Assembly: GCA_012728875.1 (NCBI GenBank)
Contig: JAAYEF010000031.1
Span: 153,064 to 217,063 of the forward strand
Length of the DNA: 64,000 nucleotides
Source of the DNA: Candidatus Cloacimonadota bacterium
Lineage (GTDB): Bacteria > Cloacimonadota > Cloacimonadia > Cloacimonadales > Cloacimonadaceae
Direction: 5' to 3'
The translations under genes and the position numbers were made by a program. Below the pieces are notes generated by a model. That model was not told the DNA's origin, ran no database searches, and worked only from the letters and a program-made list of their open reading frames with translations. Of the stretch, positions 63,013-64,000 are shown piece after piece (position 1 is the stretch's first letter; each line of letters opens with the position of its first letter).

Positions 63013-64000
63013 ATTTAGCCCCCCCTTCCTGAATAACAAGGATTGAAACATCCCGAAATGACACTCCGCCCAGCCCTGTGCCAGAATTTAGCCCCCCCTT
63101 CCTGAATAACAAGGATTGAAACTGAACTACAGCCCCACAGCGGACACGCTGTGGCATAATTTAGCCCCCCCTTCCTGAATAACAAGGATTGAAACTTATC
63201 ATGAACCATCAGCTTATACCGGATTTTCACGATTTAGCCCCCCCTTCCTGAATAACAAGGATTGAAACTCCAGGTCAGGCGCCAGTTTGCCACGTCCTTC
63301 ATCCAATTTAGCCCCCCCTTCCTGAATAACAAGGATTGAAACCGGCGCTCCAGTCGCTGCTCCCAACCCCTTCTATGGATTTAGCCCCCCCTTCCTGAAT
63401 AACAAGGATTGAAACTACAGACAGTTCCGCTGTCCGCTCTCCAAAAATCCATATTTAGCCCCCCCTTCCTGAATAACAAGGATTGAAACCGCCGGCATGT
63501 GGTAGATTTCGCCAGGCGGCGTCTATTTAGCCCCCCCTTCCTGAATAACAAGGATTGAAACCGTGCCATACCATTGCCGCAGGTCAGCGGAGAGATTGAT
63601 TTAGCCCCCCCTTCCTGAATAACAAGGATTGAAACTGCGCCTGGGATTTCAGAGGCATCAAACTTTTTAATTTAGCCCCCCCTTCCTGAATAACAAGGAT
63701 TGAAACCTGCTCGATACATGAAATTAATTCCAATAGATTGGATTTAGCCCCCCCTTCCTGAATAACAAGGATTGAAACACTCCTCTTAATTGGTTATGAA
63801 TGGCGTGTTGGACAATTTAGCCCCCCCTTCCTGAATAACAAGGATTGAAACGCCATTGGTAATGCTCCTTTTAATAAGTGTTTGCGCGGATTTAGCCCCC
63901 CCTTCCTGAATAACAAGGATTGAAACTGGGCAACTTCCCGGCGGGAACAGTGTTTACAGACTGATTTAGCCCCCCCTTCCTGAATAACAAGGATTGAAAC
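63013..64000 (+). CRISPR. CRISPR array, 14 repeats and 13 spacers (reaches window end)
   Basis: Fourteen identical 37-bp repeats start ATTTAGCCCCCCCTTCCTGA and end AATAACAAGGATTGAAAC. Repeat starts: 63013, 63086, 63159, 63232, 63306, 63379, 63453, 63525, 63599, 63670, 63742, 63815, 63890 and 63964. Spacers are 34-38 bp (36, 36, 36, 37, 36, 37, 35, 37, 34, 35, 36, 38, 37) and all differ. No degenerate terminal repeat is seen and the last repeat ends on the last base, so the array may continue. The 3' end ATTGAAAC is the usual 8-base crRNA handle for Cas6-processed type I-B repeats. Confidence 0.98.

Noticed and set aside
62751..63032. A 93-codon frame from inside cas4 into the first CRISPR repeat
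   Set aside because: A frame-shifted overlap with cas4 that continues into the leader; not a gene.
63015..63569. Minus-strand frames across the array with repeated FQSLLFRKGGLN
   Set aside because: The repeats are translated CRISPR repeats, not a protein repeat family.

Overview
The window reads as one chromosomal segment of a Gram-negative bacterium of the FCB group, most likely Candidatus Cloacimonadota or a close relative. The evidence is indirect: several secreted proteins end in a YPNPFNP-type C-terminal sorting domain, there is an outer-membrane beta-barrel protein and a lipoprotein with a canonical lipobox, Bacteroidetes-like promoter elements (TAnnTTTG type) can be suggested, and PD-(D/E)XK GxxExxY genes are scattered between operon genes. 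There is no rRNA or tRNA gene in the window to confirm the phylum.

Layout. 1-1.4 kb: the tail of an unrecognised gene and a LUD-domain gene. 1.4-34.6 kb: a long, almost entirely plus-strand surface-polysaccharide locus, with many ATGA or TTGA stop/start overlaps. It holds nucleotide-sugar enzymes (WecE-like aminotransferase, NDP-hexose 2,3-dehydratase, 3-ketoreductase, LegC-like aminotransferase, GDP-mannose 4,6-dehydratase, GDP-fucose synthase, a UDP-sugar 4-epimerase), glycosyltransferases, a Wzx-like flippase, a Wzy-like polymerase, a priming sugar transferase, and many decorating enzymes (GNAT, FemAB-like, hexapeptide acyltransferases, polysaccharide deacetylases, a sugar formyltransferase, a pair of CapK/PaaK-like adenylate-forming enzymes, an ATP-grasp ligase). 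The distal end (about 29.5-33.3 kb) is punctuated by two intact and one decayed GxxExxY nuclease-fold genes, each enclosed by its own imperfect inverted repeats.

33.3-39.6 kb: three secreted proteins with FlgD-like C-terminal sorting domains, two of which share a duplicated 3' end including the terminator. 40-50.5 kb: a minus-strand block with an outer-membrane barrel, a PAP2 phosphatase, the cmk-ispH-rpsA operon (S1 has unusual acidic tails), a secreted M28 peptidase, and a YjbQ/HAD/MscS operon. 50.6-54.0 kb, plus strand: wecB, udk and a K+/H+-type antiporter.

54.1-64.0 kb: a complete type I-B CRISPR-Cas system (cas6-cas8b-cas7-cas5-cas3-cas1-cas2-cas4) followed by a leader and 14 identical 37-bp repeats with 13 spacers. 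The array runs to the last base of the window, so it may continue. Functionally, the locus suggests a cell surface with a heteropolymer carrying fucose and N-acylated amino-deoxysugars, wecB 17 kb downstream as a possible source of ManNAc, and CRISPR immunity. The most unusual structure is the set of GxxExxY genes bounded by inverted repeats, which look like small dispersible units.
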